Below are positions 19,801 through 28,001 of a DNA stretch of 64,000 nt, piece by piece (position 1 is the stretch's first letter; each line of letters starts with the position of its first letter). The translations under genes and the position numbers were made by a program. The stretch is from Bacteroides intestinalis (GTDB taxonomy: Bacteria > Bacteroidota > Bacteroidia > Bacteroidales > Bacteroidaceae). Below the pieces are notes generated by a model. It saw only the letters and a list, made by a program, of their open reading frames with translations, did not search any database and was not told where the DNA came from. Where the stretch lies: the NCBI RefSeq assembly GCF_902364365.1, contig NZ_CABJDN010000001.1, forward strand, positions 1 to 64,000, in the 5' to 3' direction.

Positions 19801-20903
19801 TTGCCGTGTTCATCGCTGACAAACTCCCTGACCCGATTGCCACTAACAGAATTCTTATACGCTATGGGATAGAAATTCTCAAAATAAGAGTAATGCGGTG
19901 GAATATAATCTACGCCGCCGAAATAACTTCCTATCCATATTCCACCTTCTCTATCCTTGAAAATAGAATATATGGCATTGTCCGAAAGGGACTGGTCGTT
20001 AAATTCTTCATGGGCGATGTGCTGTGTAATGTCACCTTTCAGGATGTATATACCGCTTTCCGTACCAATCCAGTATTCTGACTCGGTTATTTGTTTGATA
20101 TCCCTGACGAATAGGTTCGAATCTATAATCTTCGGATCGATATTCTCGTTGACACTTACTTTTCTTGAGGCACCTGTGGTTTTATTTATTACATAAAGTC
20201 CATTGTTCATGGTGCCTAAAAGGATAGAGTCATTCTTGTAGTCACTGATAACAGTCGGTGTATTGCTGTTCTTATGGATAAAAGTAATCTTGTCTGTTTC
20301 GGCATCATAGCTGAAAATACCGGTTCTTGGGAAACCAATATATGCCAGTCCCTCATTGTTAATGTATAGCGCGGAAGGGTTGTGCGCATGATGTGTTCTG
20401 AACTTATCACTTATCCTGTATAGTTTGTTTTCTTTTATCTGATAGAGGAATAAATCTGGTCCTGCTAGAATCCACGCCCTGTTGTTTTCTTTATCGATAA
20501 TGATCTTACTGACACTGCCTTCGATTCCCTCCTGATTTTCCGTTTTGGCCTTGAAACCGGAGAAATTCTCAGTAAAGGGATTATAAAGAAAGATCCCTTT
20601 ATCAGTAGCAACCCAAAGAGTCTTGTCCGAGTTTTCGGCGATGGAGTAGATCATACTGTTTTTTAGATCTTTGGACGTACTGCCTCTCTGATAGATTTTG
20701 AAGTCATATCCGTCGAACCGGTTTAATCCGTTTTTAGTTCCTAACCAGATAAAGCCTTTGCTATCCTGGAAAATACTCATAATAGTATTCTGGGATAATT
20801 TAGAATTAATGTTATAATGCTTGAAGTAGTAAGTGGTCTGTTGCGAAACTGCATTCTCAAGATAAAGTACTGAGAACAGTAGTATAAATGTGATGTACTT
20901 CAT
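16869..20903 (-). CDS. Hybrid two-component system regulator (HTCS) of PUL1
   Basis: A 1344-residue one-protein phosphorelay. The signal peptide is followed by a periplasmic two-propeller sensor made of Reg_prop repeats (IMSIFQDSKGFIWLGTKNGL, GYIWFTTYNRGAIRYN) and a Y_Y_Y domain (about 690-775). One transmembrane helix is at about 781-805. In the cytoplasm are HisKA (FFTNIAHEIRTPITLIK, about 835-850), HATPase, a receiver domain from about 1089 (LIVEDNEELQ; phospho-Asp in IISDVMMPLMDG near 1136) and a C-terminal AraC helix-turn-helix (about 1240-1340, ending FQKQFGILPKDFMKNHG). HTCS proteins bind an oligosaccharide in the periplasm and switch on their own PUL. It lies inside PUL1, between its two enzyme groups, and is divergent from the second. 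Confidence 0.95.
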   Translation of the reverse strand: MKYITFILLFSVLYLENAVSQQTTYYFKHYNINSKLSQNTIMSIFQDSKGFIWLGTKNGLNRFDGYDFKIYQRGSTSKDLKNSMIYSIAENSDKTLWVATDKGIFLYNPFTENFSGFKAKTENQEGIEGSVSKIIIDKENNRAWILAGPDLFLYQIKENKLYRISDKFRTHHAHNPSALYINNEGLAYIGFPRTGIFSYDAETDKITFIHKNSNTPTVISDYKNDSILLGTMNNGLYVINKTTGASRKVSVNENIDPKIIDSNLFVRDIKQITESEYWIGTESGIYILKGDITQHIAHEEFNDQSLSDNAIYSIFKDREGGIWIGSYFGGVDYIPPHYSYFENFYPIAYKNSVSGNRVREFVSDEHGNLWIATEDNGLNYYDVSNGTFTHISPESKPLSISFTNIQCLNLSQDKLWIGTFSKGIDVLDLKTKQHKHYEKSDHPNSIDNNDIFAIYTDKRNTVWICSSSGIYTYIPEVDGFKIFEGIRGTFISDILEDKNGYIWFTTYNRGAIRYNPKDGKIKEFRYDEENPYSLCYDRVTCIFEDSKQYLWFGSEDGGFCRYDDTTESFTRVTTQHGLPSNVIYTILEDDNHHLWLSTNNGLVDFNPQTMTVEALYNLTNGLQSKQFNYNSGIKTQDGTLYFGSINGFVAFNPKNFRPNKNKYSVVLTGFYVFNKEVKVDSIHRIMDKAMPYAEAIRLNYDQATFSFSFSSLNYSTERNEKYAYKLEGVDPKWIYIDNISRISYNSIPPGNYTFRIKYSKDGHQWNKEETQIKISIIPPLWQTSWAYALYIFIISCILFVILRLYTNRKKKQVEEKMAHQEQMRKEEIYKAKIDFFTNIAHEIRTPITLIKAPLDYILNSRLNEQEVKENLTTMERNTDRLLVLVNQLLDFRKIESKVFTLSLKVKSINSIVINTYNRFMPAARQRHLDMTLECPEQNIVASVDEEAITKVCSNLFNNAIKYSASYIKVILSVDEETSSFRITVKNDGKPIPEDMRENIFEAFFQIRDASQPAQPGSGIGLTLATSLVQLHNGMLYLDAEAEDTSFVVQIPTNISNDTQIIDTTPSIEENIKAEDDELFLMSKTSSATKGTVLIVEDNEELQIFLTNQLSKYYQVFKAGNGIEALEILKTEIISLIISDVMMPLMDGLEFCKIIKTNLETCHIPFIMLTAKTTLDNKIEGLKIGADAYIEKPFAMPYLLVQIENLLESRIKLRQNFANSPYIATSTMAQNKADKDFLNKMTDIIKQNIENENFNVDNLAEEMYMSRTSLHRKVKGMTDMTPGDFIRIIRLKRAAELLSEGNYQVSEICMLIGIRSLSYFSKIFQKQFGILPKDFMKNHGALPPQ

Positions 20904-21122
20904 AGATATAAGTTTTTTTGTTACGCAAATCTATAGAAATTAAGCCATATATTTAATGATTCGAATGGATTTAATGTGTTGAAATTCTGGGCATAATGAA
21001 TTATGAGAGAAAAAAGCTAAAAAGGACAGAATAGAGCTTTTATAGAAAAGGATAATATTGATAATTAATTTGATAAAACAGAGCGAAAGGGTAAAAAAGT
21101 GCTATTTTTTGACGTTAAAGTG

Positions 21123-21155
21123 TTAGCCGTTTAGCTAAAAAACTGCATACATTTG
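21123..21155 (+). promoter_or_regulatory. Promoter of the second PUL1 enzyme operon
   Basis: TTAG (21123-21126) and TACATTTG (21148-21155), separated by 21 bp, approximate the Bacteroides -33/-7 pair. The leader would be about 138 nt. The whole 396-bp region 20904-21299 between the HTCS gene and this operon holds no gene; the HTCS protein probably binds within it, but I cannot point to its site. Confidence 0.45.
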
Positions 21156-21299
21156 CGATATCAACCAGGTAAGATTTTATAAGTTTATTTTTTAGGAAGT
21201 AATTTTTAGGTGAAATAAAAAAGAAAGTATTTTTGAAAATTACCCGATGGAATAAATATGATTTTTTATGAGATAGATTAATTGAAAATCTTTATACGT

Positions 21300-22268
21300 A
21301 TGAGAAAAAGCATTTTATTACTTCTGTTACTTGCTGTTCCTGTTCTGTTACAGGCGCAAATGATGTATGGGGATACTACCCGGATAGGTATCCCTTTTAG
21401 TAAAGATCCTCATGTTGTTAACTTTAAAGGGAGATATCTGATGTATTATTCGATTCCTCCTTATAAAGACAATCCTGCTTCCGGTTGGAATATAGGCATT
21501 GCTGAAAGTCATGATCTTATTCGCTGGAATAAGGTAGGTGAGATCACTCCGGTACCTGGAGAGGATTATGAAAAGAATGGGTTATGTGCTCCCGGAGCCT
21601 TGGTCAAGGATGGGAAAGTGAATCTGTTTTATCAGACTTATGGGAATGGAGCGAAAGATGCTATTTGTCATGCCGTATCTGAAGATGGGATTAACTTTAA
21701 GCGAAATCCGACCAATCCTATTTTTCGTCCTGATGGAGACTGGAATTGCGGGCGTGCCATTGATGCGGAGGTTTGCGAGTTCAAAGGTAAATACTATTTG
21801 TATTTTGCCACGCGTGACAAAGACTTTAAGATTCAGATGCAAGGAGTTGCCGTAGCGCCTGGAGATACAGATTTCAGTCGGGATGCCTGGAAACTTGCAA
21901 TAGATGAGGCAATACTATATCCCGAACTGACTTGGGAAGGAGAATGTATTGAAGGCGCTTCCATAGCGAAGAAAAATGGGAAACTTTTCATGTTTTATGC
22001 TGGAGCATACAACAATGCCCCCCAGCAGGTAGGAGTTGCTGTCAGCAAAGACGGTATACATTGGGAACGTTTGTTCGACAAACCTTTCATGCCCAATGGC
22101 AAACCGGGTGAATGGAATTCTTGTGAATCCGGTCATCCTCATTTGTTTACTGACCTTGACGGACGAACTTATCTGTTTTATCAAGGTAATAATGACTATG
22201 GTAAAACGTGGCTCATAACCAATGTGGAGGTTTTCTGGAAGAAGGGGAAACCTTATCTGAAGAAGTGA
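21300..22268 (+). CDS. Five-bladed propeller glycosidase, GH43/GH117-like
   Basis: A 322-residue secreted protein with signal MRKSILLLLLLAVPVLLQAQ. The three acids of a clan-F type propeller are visible: Asp in FSKDPHVVNFKGRYLMYYS, Asp in GRAIDAEVCEFKGKYYLYF and Glu in ECIEGASIAKKNGKLFMFYA. The overall pattern is between GH43 and GH117-type sequences, so I do not assign the family or substrate firmly. It is first in a four-gene rightward operon (28 bp to the next gene). The frame also reads from a TTG at 21282, but ATG 21300 starts the signal peptide. Confidence 0.65.
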   Translation: MRKSILLLLLLAVPVLLQAQMMYGDTTRIGIPFSKDPHVVNFKGRYLMYYSIPPYKDNPASGWNIGIAESHDLIRWNKVGEITPVPGEDYEKNGLCAPGALVKDGKVNLFYQTYGNGAKDAICHAVSEDGINFKRNPTNPIFRPDGDWNCGRAIDAEVCEFKGKYYLYFATRDKDFKIQMQGVAVAPGDTDFSRDAWKLAIDEAILYPELTWEGECIEGASIAKKNGKLFMFYAGAYNNAPQQVGVAVSKDGIHWERLFDKPFMPNGKPGEWNSCESGHPHLFTDLDGRTYLFYQGNNDYGKTWLITNVEVFWKKGKPYLKK

Positions 22269-22296
22269 AATAATCAATATTAAAAAACAAGGACGA

Positions 22297-23844
22297 ATGA
22301 AGAAAGTATGCATATGGTTGATTTGCACAATACTGTTTGTAATAGCTGGTTGTGCAAATACAAAAAAGAAAACGGAAGCTGAAAAAGAGGTGGATACATT
22401 TACGAACCCTTTAATCTTTGCTGATGTACCCGATGTGGATGTAATACGTGTAGGCAGCGATTATTATATGATAAGTACCACCGCTCACATGTCGCCCGGA
22501 GCGCCTATCATGCATTCCAAAGATATGGTGAATTGGAAGATTATCAGCTATGTATTTGATGAAATCAATGAAAGTCCCAAAAATAACCTGGAAGGAGGAA
22601 ACATTTATAGCCGTGGGCAGTGGGCGGCCTCTTTACGCTACCATGATGGCCTTTTCTATGTATTCTTTGGTACAGGCAATAAATCATATATCTATACAGC
22701 AAAAGATCCTGCCGGTAAATGGGAAAAGAAGCTTGTAATTGATGAGTATTTACATGATGCTTCCATGTTGTTTGATGATGACGGCAGCATTTATCTGGCC
22801 TATGGAGCACGTCATATCCGTATTATCGAGTTTAATAAAGACTTGTCGGGCATTAATCGTGAAGGACTGAACGTGGAAGTGATTCCTGCAGAACCTAAAG
22901 GATTGCTGGAAGGGGTACATTTCTATAAGTTTAATAATAAGTATTATATGACATTTATCTGGTGGCCTGAAGGCGGTATTCGCACACAGCTCTGCTTCCG
23001 TTCTGATAAGGTGGCCGGACCTTATGAAATGAAAATAATTCTCTCTGATGATATGGGATATCCCAATCACGGTGTGGCACAAGGCTGTTTCATTGATACT
23101 GAAGATGGTAAATGGTACGGTATGCTTTTCCAGGATCATGAGGCAGTAGGACGTGTTCCTGTGCTGATGCCTTGCCGTTGGGAAGATGGCTGGCTGATGC
23201 TGGGAGATGAAAATGGTAAAGTACCTCAGGTGATGGAGAAGCCGGTAAAAGGCTATAATGAAAAGACGGAACTGGTAGTGAGCGATGAATTCAAGGGTAA
23301 GAAATTAGGGTTGACCTGGCAGTGGAATCATAACCCTGATAATGCACTCTGGTCACTGGCTGAACGTCCCGGATATCTGCGCTTGAAAACAGGAAAAGTG
23401 GTTAATAATATTTTTGATGCACGTAATACCTTAACCCAGCGCACAGAAGGTCCGAAGTGCAGTGGAGTAGTGGCATTGGAACTCTCTCACATGAAAGATG
23501 GTGACCGTGCCGGTTTGGCTGCTTTCTGTTCTGAACCGGGAACTCTGACTGTGGTTCAGGAAAATGGAAAGAAGTTCCTGATTATGACCGACCGTGGTGT
23601 TGAAAAGGCGCGTGTAGAACTGAAGAAGGATAAAGTTTACCTAAAGATGGATTGTGATTTTACGACCGATGATGCCGTATTTTCTTATAGTCTGAATGAT
23701 AAACAGTGGGAACAATTAGGTGGGAAGTTCCACATGATTTTCAGTATGGCCCACTTTACGGGCAATAAGTTTGCTATCTTTAATTATGCTACAAAAAATG
23801 CCGGTGGATACGTAGATATTGACTTTTTCCGTTATGATAAATAA
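22297..23844 (+). CDS. Family 43 glycoside hydrolase with C-terminal concanavalin-like domain (lipoprotein)
   Basis: A 515-residue lipoprotein (lipobox VIAGCANT near residue 19). The N-terminal GH43 propeller (about 35-325) has the base Asp in DVPDVDVIRVGSDYYMIS, the pKa-tuning Asp in HDASMLFDDDGSIYLAYG and the acid Glu in LLEGVHFYKFNNKYYMTF. The C-terminal domain (about 330-513, starting SDEFKGKKLGLTWQWNHNPD) is the GH43_C2 or DUF1349-like beta-sandwich. This architecture is common in beta-xylosidases and alpha-L-arabinofuranosidases (GH43 subfamily 12-like by appearance). It is the second gene of the operon; the next starts 12 bp later. Confidence 0.85.
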   Translation: MKKVCIWLICTILFVIAGCANTKKKTEAEKEVDTFTNPLIFADVPDVDVIRVGSDYYMISTTAHMSPGAPIMHSKDMVNWKIISYVFDEINESPKNNLEGGNIYSRGQWAASLRYHDGLFYVFFGTGNKSYIYTAKDPAGKWEKKLVIDEYLHDASMLFDDDGSIYLAYGARHIRIIEFNKDLSGINREGLNVEVIPAEPKGLLEGVHFYKFNNKYYMTFIWWPEGGIRTQLCFRSDKVAGPYEMKIILSDDMGYPNHGVAQGCFIDTEDGKWYGMLFQDHEAVGRVPVLMPCRWEDGWLMLGDENGKVPQVMEKPVKGYNEKTELVVSDEFKGKKLGLTWQWNHNPDNALWSLAERPGYLRLKTGKVVNNIFDARNTLTQRTEGPKCSGVVALELSHMKDGDRAGLAAFCSEPGTLTVVQENGKKFLIMTDRGVEKARVELKKDKVYLKMDCDFTTDDAVFSYSLNDKQWEQLGGKFHMIFSMAHFTGNKFAIFNYATKNAGGYVDIDFFRYDK

Positions 23845-23855
23845 TACGACAGACT

Positions 23856-24986
23856 ATGAAGATATTAGTTCTTTGGATGTGTGTAGTCTTACTGGTTGCA
23901 TGCACTACTGGCCAGAAAGAAGACTTGACGGCATCGGGCCTGAAACGAAGCCATTTTCAGACGGAAGTAAGCGGAAAGAAAACAGATCTGTTCGTTCTGA
24001 AAAATAAGAATGGCATGGAGGTATGCGTCACCAACTTCGGAGGACGTATCGTTTCTGTGCTGGTTCCGGATAAAGAAGGAATGATGCGTGATGTAGTATT
24101 AGGATTCGATTCGATACAGGATTATCTGAGATTCCCTTCTGACCTGGGTGCAACCATAGGCCGCTATGCCAATCGTATCAATCAGGGAAGGTTTGTTCTG
24201 GATGGTACAGAATATCAGTTGCCGCAAAATAATTACGGACATTGTCTGCATGGCGGTCCGAGAGGATTTCAATATCGTGTTTTCGATGGCCTTCAAAAGA
24301 GCGATCAGGAATTACAGTTGGCTTATCTGGCAAAAGATGGTGAGGAAGGGTTTCCCGGTAACCTGAATTGCAAGGTAACCATGACGTTGACGGATGACAA
24401 CTCTATTCATATTCAATATGAGGCTGATACGGATAAACCGACCATCATTAATATGACTAACCACTCTTACTTCAACCTTGACGGCGATCCTTCCAAGAAC
24501 AATTCGGATTATCTGTTGACTGTAGATGCTGACTATTACACTCCGGTGGACAGCACGTTTATGACCACTGGTGAACTGGCAGCAGTAGACGGAACACCTA
24601 TGGACTTCAGAACTCCTGCAGCGATTGGCAGTCGCATGAACCTGGATTTCGAACAATTGAGAAACGGACATGGCTTTGATCATAATTGGGTGCTGAATAC
24701 AGAAGAAGATATCACTCGTTCCTGTGCTACACTTGAATCTCCTGCAACAGGTATTATACTGGATGTTTATACCAATGAACCGGGTATTCAGGTTTATAGT
24801 GGAAACTTCCTGGATGGAACACTAACCGGAAAGAAAGGTATAGTATATAATTTCCGTGCAGCAGTCTGCCTGGAGACGGATAAATATCCCGATACTCCCA
24901 ATAAATCTGATTGGCCGTCGGCTATATTAAGACCGGGTGAGAAGTATAATACACAATGTATTTATAAATTCTCCGTGCGCAAATAA
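23856..24986 (+). CDS. Aldose 1-epimerase (GalM family), lipoprotein
   Basis: A 376-residue mutarotase that interconverts alpha and beta anomers of free sugars. Family motifs are GATIGRYANRINQGRF, HCLHGGPRGFQYRVF, NMTNHSYFNLDG (catalytic His) and the C-terminal AAVCLETDKYPDTPN (catalytic Glu). Its lipobox VACTTGQ (Cys16) means that it acts outside the cytoplasm, probably on monosaccharides released in the periplasm by the neighbouring GH43 enzymes. It lies 12 bp after the GH43 lipoprotein gene. Confidence 0.9.
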   Translation: MKILVLWMCVVLLVACTTGQKEDLTASGLKRSHFQTEVSGKKTDLFVLKNKNGMEVCVTNFGGRIVSVLVPDKEGMMRDVVLGFDSIQDYLRFPSDLGATIGRYANRINQGRFVLDGTEYQLPQNNYGHCLHGGPRGFQYRVFDGLQKSDQELQLAYLAKDGEEGFPGNLNCKVTMTLTDDNSIHIQYEADTDKPTIINMTNHSYFNLDGDPSKNNSDYLLTVDADYYTPVDSTFMTTGELAAVDGTPMDFRTPAAIGSRMNLDFEQLRNGHGFDHNWVLNTEEDITRSCATLESPATGIILDVYTNEPGIQVYSGNFLDGTLTGKKGIVYNFRAAVCLETDKYPDTPNKSDWPSAILRPGEKYNTQCIYKFSVRK

Positions 24987-25017
24987 ATTATTATGTACTT
25001 TTGACAAAATAGGAATC

Positions 25018-25995
25018 ATGAAAGATATGAGATTTATAGGCTATATTATTTTGAGCATGCTTGCAGGAGTGTATACTGTTAAAGCGCAAACCGTCCCGAA
25101 GGCTCAGGAAGGGGAACAAGTGCTTTTTGCCGATCCTTTCATCTTTTATTACGATGGACTCTATTATGCCTATGGAACTTCTTCCTTTGATGGCATTGAA
25201 GCCCTGGTATCTACAGATCTGGAGCATTGGGAAGTGCCGGGAGGAGCTAAACGCCATTTGGCCCTGCACAAAGAAGATGTTTATGGTGAGACCTGGTTTT
25301 GGGCTCCTGAAGTCTACCAGGTGAATGGAAGGTTTTATATGTACTATTCGGGTGACGAACGTATTTGTGTGGCTATGTCCGATTCTCCGTTGGGGCCTTT
25401 TAAGCAAGTGGAGAAAAAGCCGATGTTCAATGAGAAAGCAATAGACCATACACTCTTCATAGATGACGATGGCAAAGCTTACCTTTTCTTTGTCCGTTTT
25501 AACGATGGATTGAATGTATGGGTCGCTGAACTCGAAAAAGACTTGGTAACTTTGAAAGAGAAAACACTGCATCCTTGTATTAAAACGACTCAACCTTGGG
25601 AAAAGACGTGCGGAGGTGTTAATGAGGGACCTTTTGTTATAAAACATGAGGGACGTTATTATATGACTTACTCGGCCAATAGCTTTGAATGCCAGGACTA
25701 TGGAATAGGTTGTGCCACTGCTACTGATATTATGGGGATATGGATAAAGTATGGTGAGAACCCGTTGCTGCAGAATGAGAAAGGCTTGGTAGGAATAGGG
25801 CATAATGCACTTTTTACTGATAAAGATGGTAAGCTGCGCATTGTTTATCATGCTCATAAAGACAAGAAAAATATTCATCCCCGGGCCATGTATATTGGTG
25901 ATGTTTACTTCAAAAAAGTAAGAGGGGTAGATCGGTTGCGGATAAGTAAAGAACGTATTGTACCCAGAATATCCCGCATCGGTTCAAATCAATGA
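25018..25995 (+). CDS. Family 43 glycoside hydrolase, single domain
   Basis: A 325-residue secreted enzyme with signal peptide up to TVKAQT. The single GH43 propeller shows Asp in LFADPFIFYYDGLYYAYG, Asp in AIDHTLFIDDDGKAYLFF and Glu in GVNEGPFVIKHEGRYYMTY. Its compact size resembles arabinan- or xylan-side-chain enzymes, but the subfamily is not decided here. The longer frame from 24937 overlaps the epimerase gene and lacks a signal peptide, so ATG 25018 is chosen. It is the last PUL1 gene and is followed by a strong hairpin. Confidence 0.85.
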   Translation: MKDMRFIGYIILSMLAGVYTVKAQTVPKAQEGEQVLFADPFIFYYDGLYYAYGTSSFDGIEALVSTDLEHWEVPGGAKRHLALHKEDVYGETWFWAPEVYQVNGRFYMYYSGDERICVAMSDSPLGPFKQVEKKPMFNEKAIDHTLFIDDDGKAYLFFVRFNDGLNVWVAELEKDLVTLKEKTLHPCIKTTQPWEKTCGGVNEGPFVIKHEGRYYMTYSANSFECQDYGIGCATATDIMGIWIKYGENPLLQNEKGLVGIGHNALFTDKDGKLRIVYHAHKDKKNIHPRAMYIGDVYFKKVRGVDRLRISKERIVPRISRIGSNQ

Positions 25996-26019
25996 TAAGG
26001 TCTCTGCTCCCCGAAAAAT

Positions 26020-26100
26020 GAATTGCATGAATTACGCAAATCTTCTTTATGTTTTATGAAGTAAAGAGTATCTTTGCGTAATTCATGCAATTCTTTTTTT
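26020..26100 (+). terminator. 21-bp perfect hairpin ending PUL1
   Basis: The arms at 26020-26040 and 26073-26093 are perfect complements over 21 bp and are followed by seven T (26094-26100). It ends the PUL1 enzyme operon. The right arm also carries a promoter-like -7 box for the next gene. Confidence 0.8.
26046..26076 (+). promoter_or_regulatory. Probable promoter of the AlkD-like gene, inside the hairpin
   Basis: TTTA (26046-26049), a 19-bp gap and TATCTTTG (26069-26076) fit the Bacteroides promoter with one -33 mismatch. The -7 box overlaps the right arm of the terminator hairpin, and the start codon is 31 bp downstream. Confidence 0.45.
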
Positions 26101-26107
26101 ATAATTT

Positions 26108-26818
26108 ATGGAAAGCAAGCAGACAGCAAAGGAAATCCAGCAAGAACTGGAGCAATACATTGATCCTGTAAAGCGGGAATATCTTCCTAATTTCTTCAAA
26201 ACCGGAAAGGGACAATACGGAGAAGGTGATAAGTTCCTGGGTATCGTAGTTCCTAACACCCGTATGGTGGCGAAGCGTCATAAAGATGCACCGTTCGAGG
26301 TAATGGTAGAATTGTTGCAAAGTGAATGGCACGAATGCCGCCTGTGTGCCTTGCTGATGTTGGTAGAACGCTTTAAAAAATGCGATGAAAAGGGCAAAAA
26401 AGAAATATTCAACTTTTATCTGACGCAGACTGCCCGCATCAATAACTGGGATTTGGTTGATCTATCCGCTCCGGGCATTGTGGGCGAATATCTGAAAGAT
26501 AAGCCTCGTGATGTTCTCTATCGTTTGGCCGATAGCGATCTACTTTGGGATCAGCGCATAGCAGTGGTCTCTACCTATACATTAATCAAAAACGACGATT
26601 TCATCGAGATTATAGCTCTCTCTGAACACTTCTTGCACACTCGCCATGATCTGATGCAAAAGGCTGTAGGCTGGATGCTGCGGGAAATGGGGAAGCGGGA
26701 CAAGGACTTATTGGTGCAGTTTCTTGAAAAGCATTGTAAAGTGATGCCCCGCACGACATTGCGCTATGCGATAGAAAAATTTCCGGAAGAAGAACGAAAA
26801 GAATTTATGAAGCGGTAA
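26108..26818 (+). CDS. DNA alkylation repair protein (AlkD-like, HEAT-like repeats)
   Basis: A 236-residue cytoplasmic protein of the DNA_alkylation (AlkC/AlkD) family. These all-helical glycosylases remove N3- and N7-alkyl purines without base flipping. Family text is visible in YLPNFFKTGKGQYGEGDKFL (N-terminal), NNWDLVDLSAPGIVGEYL (middle; Asp of the active cleft) and LMQKAVGWMLREMGKRDKDL (C-terminal). The length is typical. Its 3' end overlaps the convergent DUF6266 gene by 14 bp. Confidence 0.85.
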   Translation: MESKQTAKEIQQELEQYIDPVKREYLPNFFKTGKGQYGEGDKFLGIVVPNTRMVAKRHKDAPFEVMVELLQSEWHECRLCALLMLVERFKKCDEKGKKEIFNFYLTQTARINNWDLVDLSAPGIVGEYLKDKPRDVLYRLADSDLLWDQRIAVVSTYTLIKNDDFIEIIALSEHFLHTRHDLMQKAVGWMLREMGKRDKDLLVQFLEKHCKVMPRTTLRYAIEKFPEEERKEFMKR

Positions 26819-27440
26819 TAGGCAGACATATACTGTTGGCCACACTTTCATCGTTTGCGCTGCAAAAACCCAGGTAGGCAATCAAAGTATCATCCTTCCA
26901 GTCTTTAGGAAGTTCCAGTTCGGCGTTGCCATCCGAGCGCATAGCTGCTGATGTATCATAAACAGCCATGGTTTTCTCTTTGTTGTATACTAATAGCATG
27001 GCTGCATCCGTAGTCATGGCATTCCCTTGTTCGCTATTGTCCTCCCAGGTGAAGAGAGCTTTGCTGTCTTCGGTGCTGACTGTTACATTGGATGCTTGTG
27101 TCAGGCTTCCATGTGACACCAATACTTTGTTATAGTCAATTACTAATCCCTGCTCACTGTCTGCCAAGGCATTTTTCATCACATAAGACATGGCGGCGTT
27201 GAAAGCAGTCTGCCTTTCCGCAAATTCCCGGTATCCGATGCGTAGAAAAGGAGTGATTGTTCTGAGAAAGTTGAGTGCTACCTGAAATTTGCTGCGTTGT
27301 CCCTGTTGTTTTTCGGTGCGTGGATTGGTCATGTTGGCAGGGCGGGTACGCATATAAGGTATCCCTTTCCATGTACATCCTACCAGATTTCCTACTTTTC
27401 CTGTGAATCCGCCGAAAGCTCCTTGTTTGATTTTTCCCAT
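26805..27440 (-). CDS. DUF6266 family protein
   Basis: A 211-residue protein of a Bacteroidota-restricted family without known function. The N-terminus is typical (MGKIKQGAFGGFTGKVGNLV, then WKGIPYMRTRPANMTNPRTE). It has no signal peptide, transmembrane segment or catalytic motif that I can see, and the C-terminal half looks like an all-beta domain. A -7 box TACCTTTG (27558-27551) lies 111 bp before the start. Confidence 0.75.
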   Translation of the reverse strand: MGKIKQGAFGGFTGKVGNLVGCTWKGIPYMRTRPANMTNPRTEKQQGQRSKFQVALNFLRTITPFLRIGYREFAERQTAFNAAMSYVMKNALADSEQGLVIDYNKVLVSHGSLTQASNVTVSTEDSKALFTWEDNSEQGNAMTTDAAMLLVYNKEKTMAVYDTSAAMRSDGNAELELPKDWKDDTLIAYLGFCSANDESVANSICLPITAS

Positions 27441-27550
27441 GATAGTTTAATTTTTAATAATTCATATTTTGTTGTTTGCGAAGGGAGAGAGAAGTCTGGG
27501 CATGGCTTTTCTGATTCTTCATGCATTGCTTTTTGAAAAGTGTTGCACTG

Positions 27551-27558
27551 CAAAGGTA
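27551..27558 (-). promoter_or_regulatory. -7 box of the DUF6266 gene
   Basis: The minus strand reads TACCTTTG, an exact TAnnTTTG match, and would give a leader of about 100 nt. No -33 TTTG is found at the expected distance, so this is a weak call. Confidence 0.35.
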
Positions 27559-27686
27559 TGAATAAACTTTTTCTTTTAGCCTTTGATTTTGACGGTTTGT
27601 TTTCATGAATTTTAAATATATGTGGAACATTCTCAAAATGTGGTACTTCGTCATAATTAAGGCTGGTCTCGGACTTAGTTGTGTCT

Positions 27687-27770
27687 TACCTTCTCCTTGT
27701 ATATAAGAAGGAGTAGGTAGGGAGTAGGTAGGGGGAAAGTAAGGAGAAGGTAGGGAGTAGGTCAGTAGCT
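27687..27770. repeat. Purine-rich direct repeats with one inverted copy
   Basis: Variants of GGAGTAGGTAGGG begin near 27710, 27721, 27742 and 27753. An inverted copy, TACCTTCTCC (27687-27696), can pair with GGAGAAGGTA at 27742-27751. The tract is strongly strand-asymmetric (A/G against C/T). No gene overlaps it. Confidence 0.6.
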
Positions 27771-27937
27771 ATTATATTTTCCTGCAGTTTGTGAAGTTAT
27801 CAAGCTTTGCGTGCGGAGGTTTTTTCTTATGCAGGGTATTTTATCTTGATACAGTAATGTTGTTTGTGAAAAGAGTTAACTTATAGGGATAATCTCAAAA
27901 TAAATTAGTTATTTTGCAGAAAACAAAAAGTTGCGGT

Positions 27938-27979
27938 ATGAAGTCACTGTACATCAAGAACTACAAGAATCTTAAGTAA
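27938..27979 (+). pseudogene. Stub of a deleted AAA-ATPase gene (13 codons)
   Basis: The ATG is followed by KSLYIKNYKNLK and then TAA. The string is the typical beginning of OLD/RecF/SMC-like AAA ATPases, whose first strand reads roughly L-x-I-x-N-F-K-N-L. A strong terminator (28002-28042) follows 22 bp after the stop. This looks like a gene reduced by internal deletion to its start and its terminator. The alternative is a Lys-rich leader peptide with an attenuator. Confidence 0.45.
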
Positions 27980-28001
27980 AAAACTAAGCCTCATTGGGGA
28001 T

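Noticed and set aside
24991..25878. 295-codon minus-strand open frame
   Set aside because: It is antisense to a clear GH43 gene with all catalytic residues; its translation is low-complexity and Ile/Phe/Ser-rich.
27687..27770. CRISPR or tRNA-like repeat
   Set aside because: The units are short, overlapping and purine-only; there is no cloverleaf and no spacer structure.
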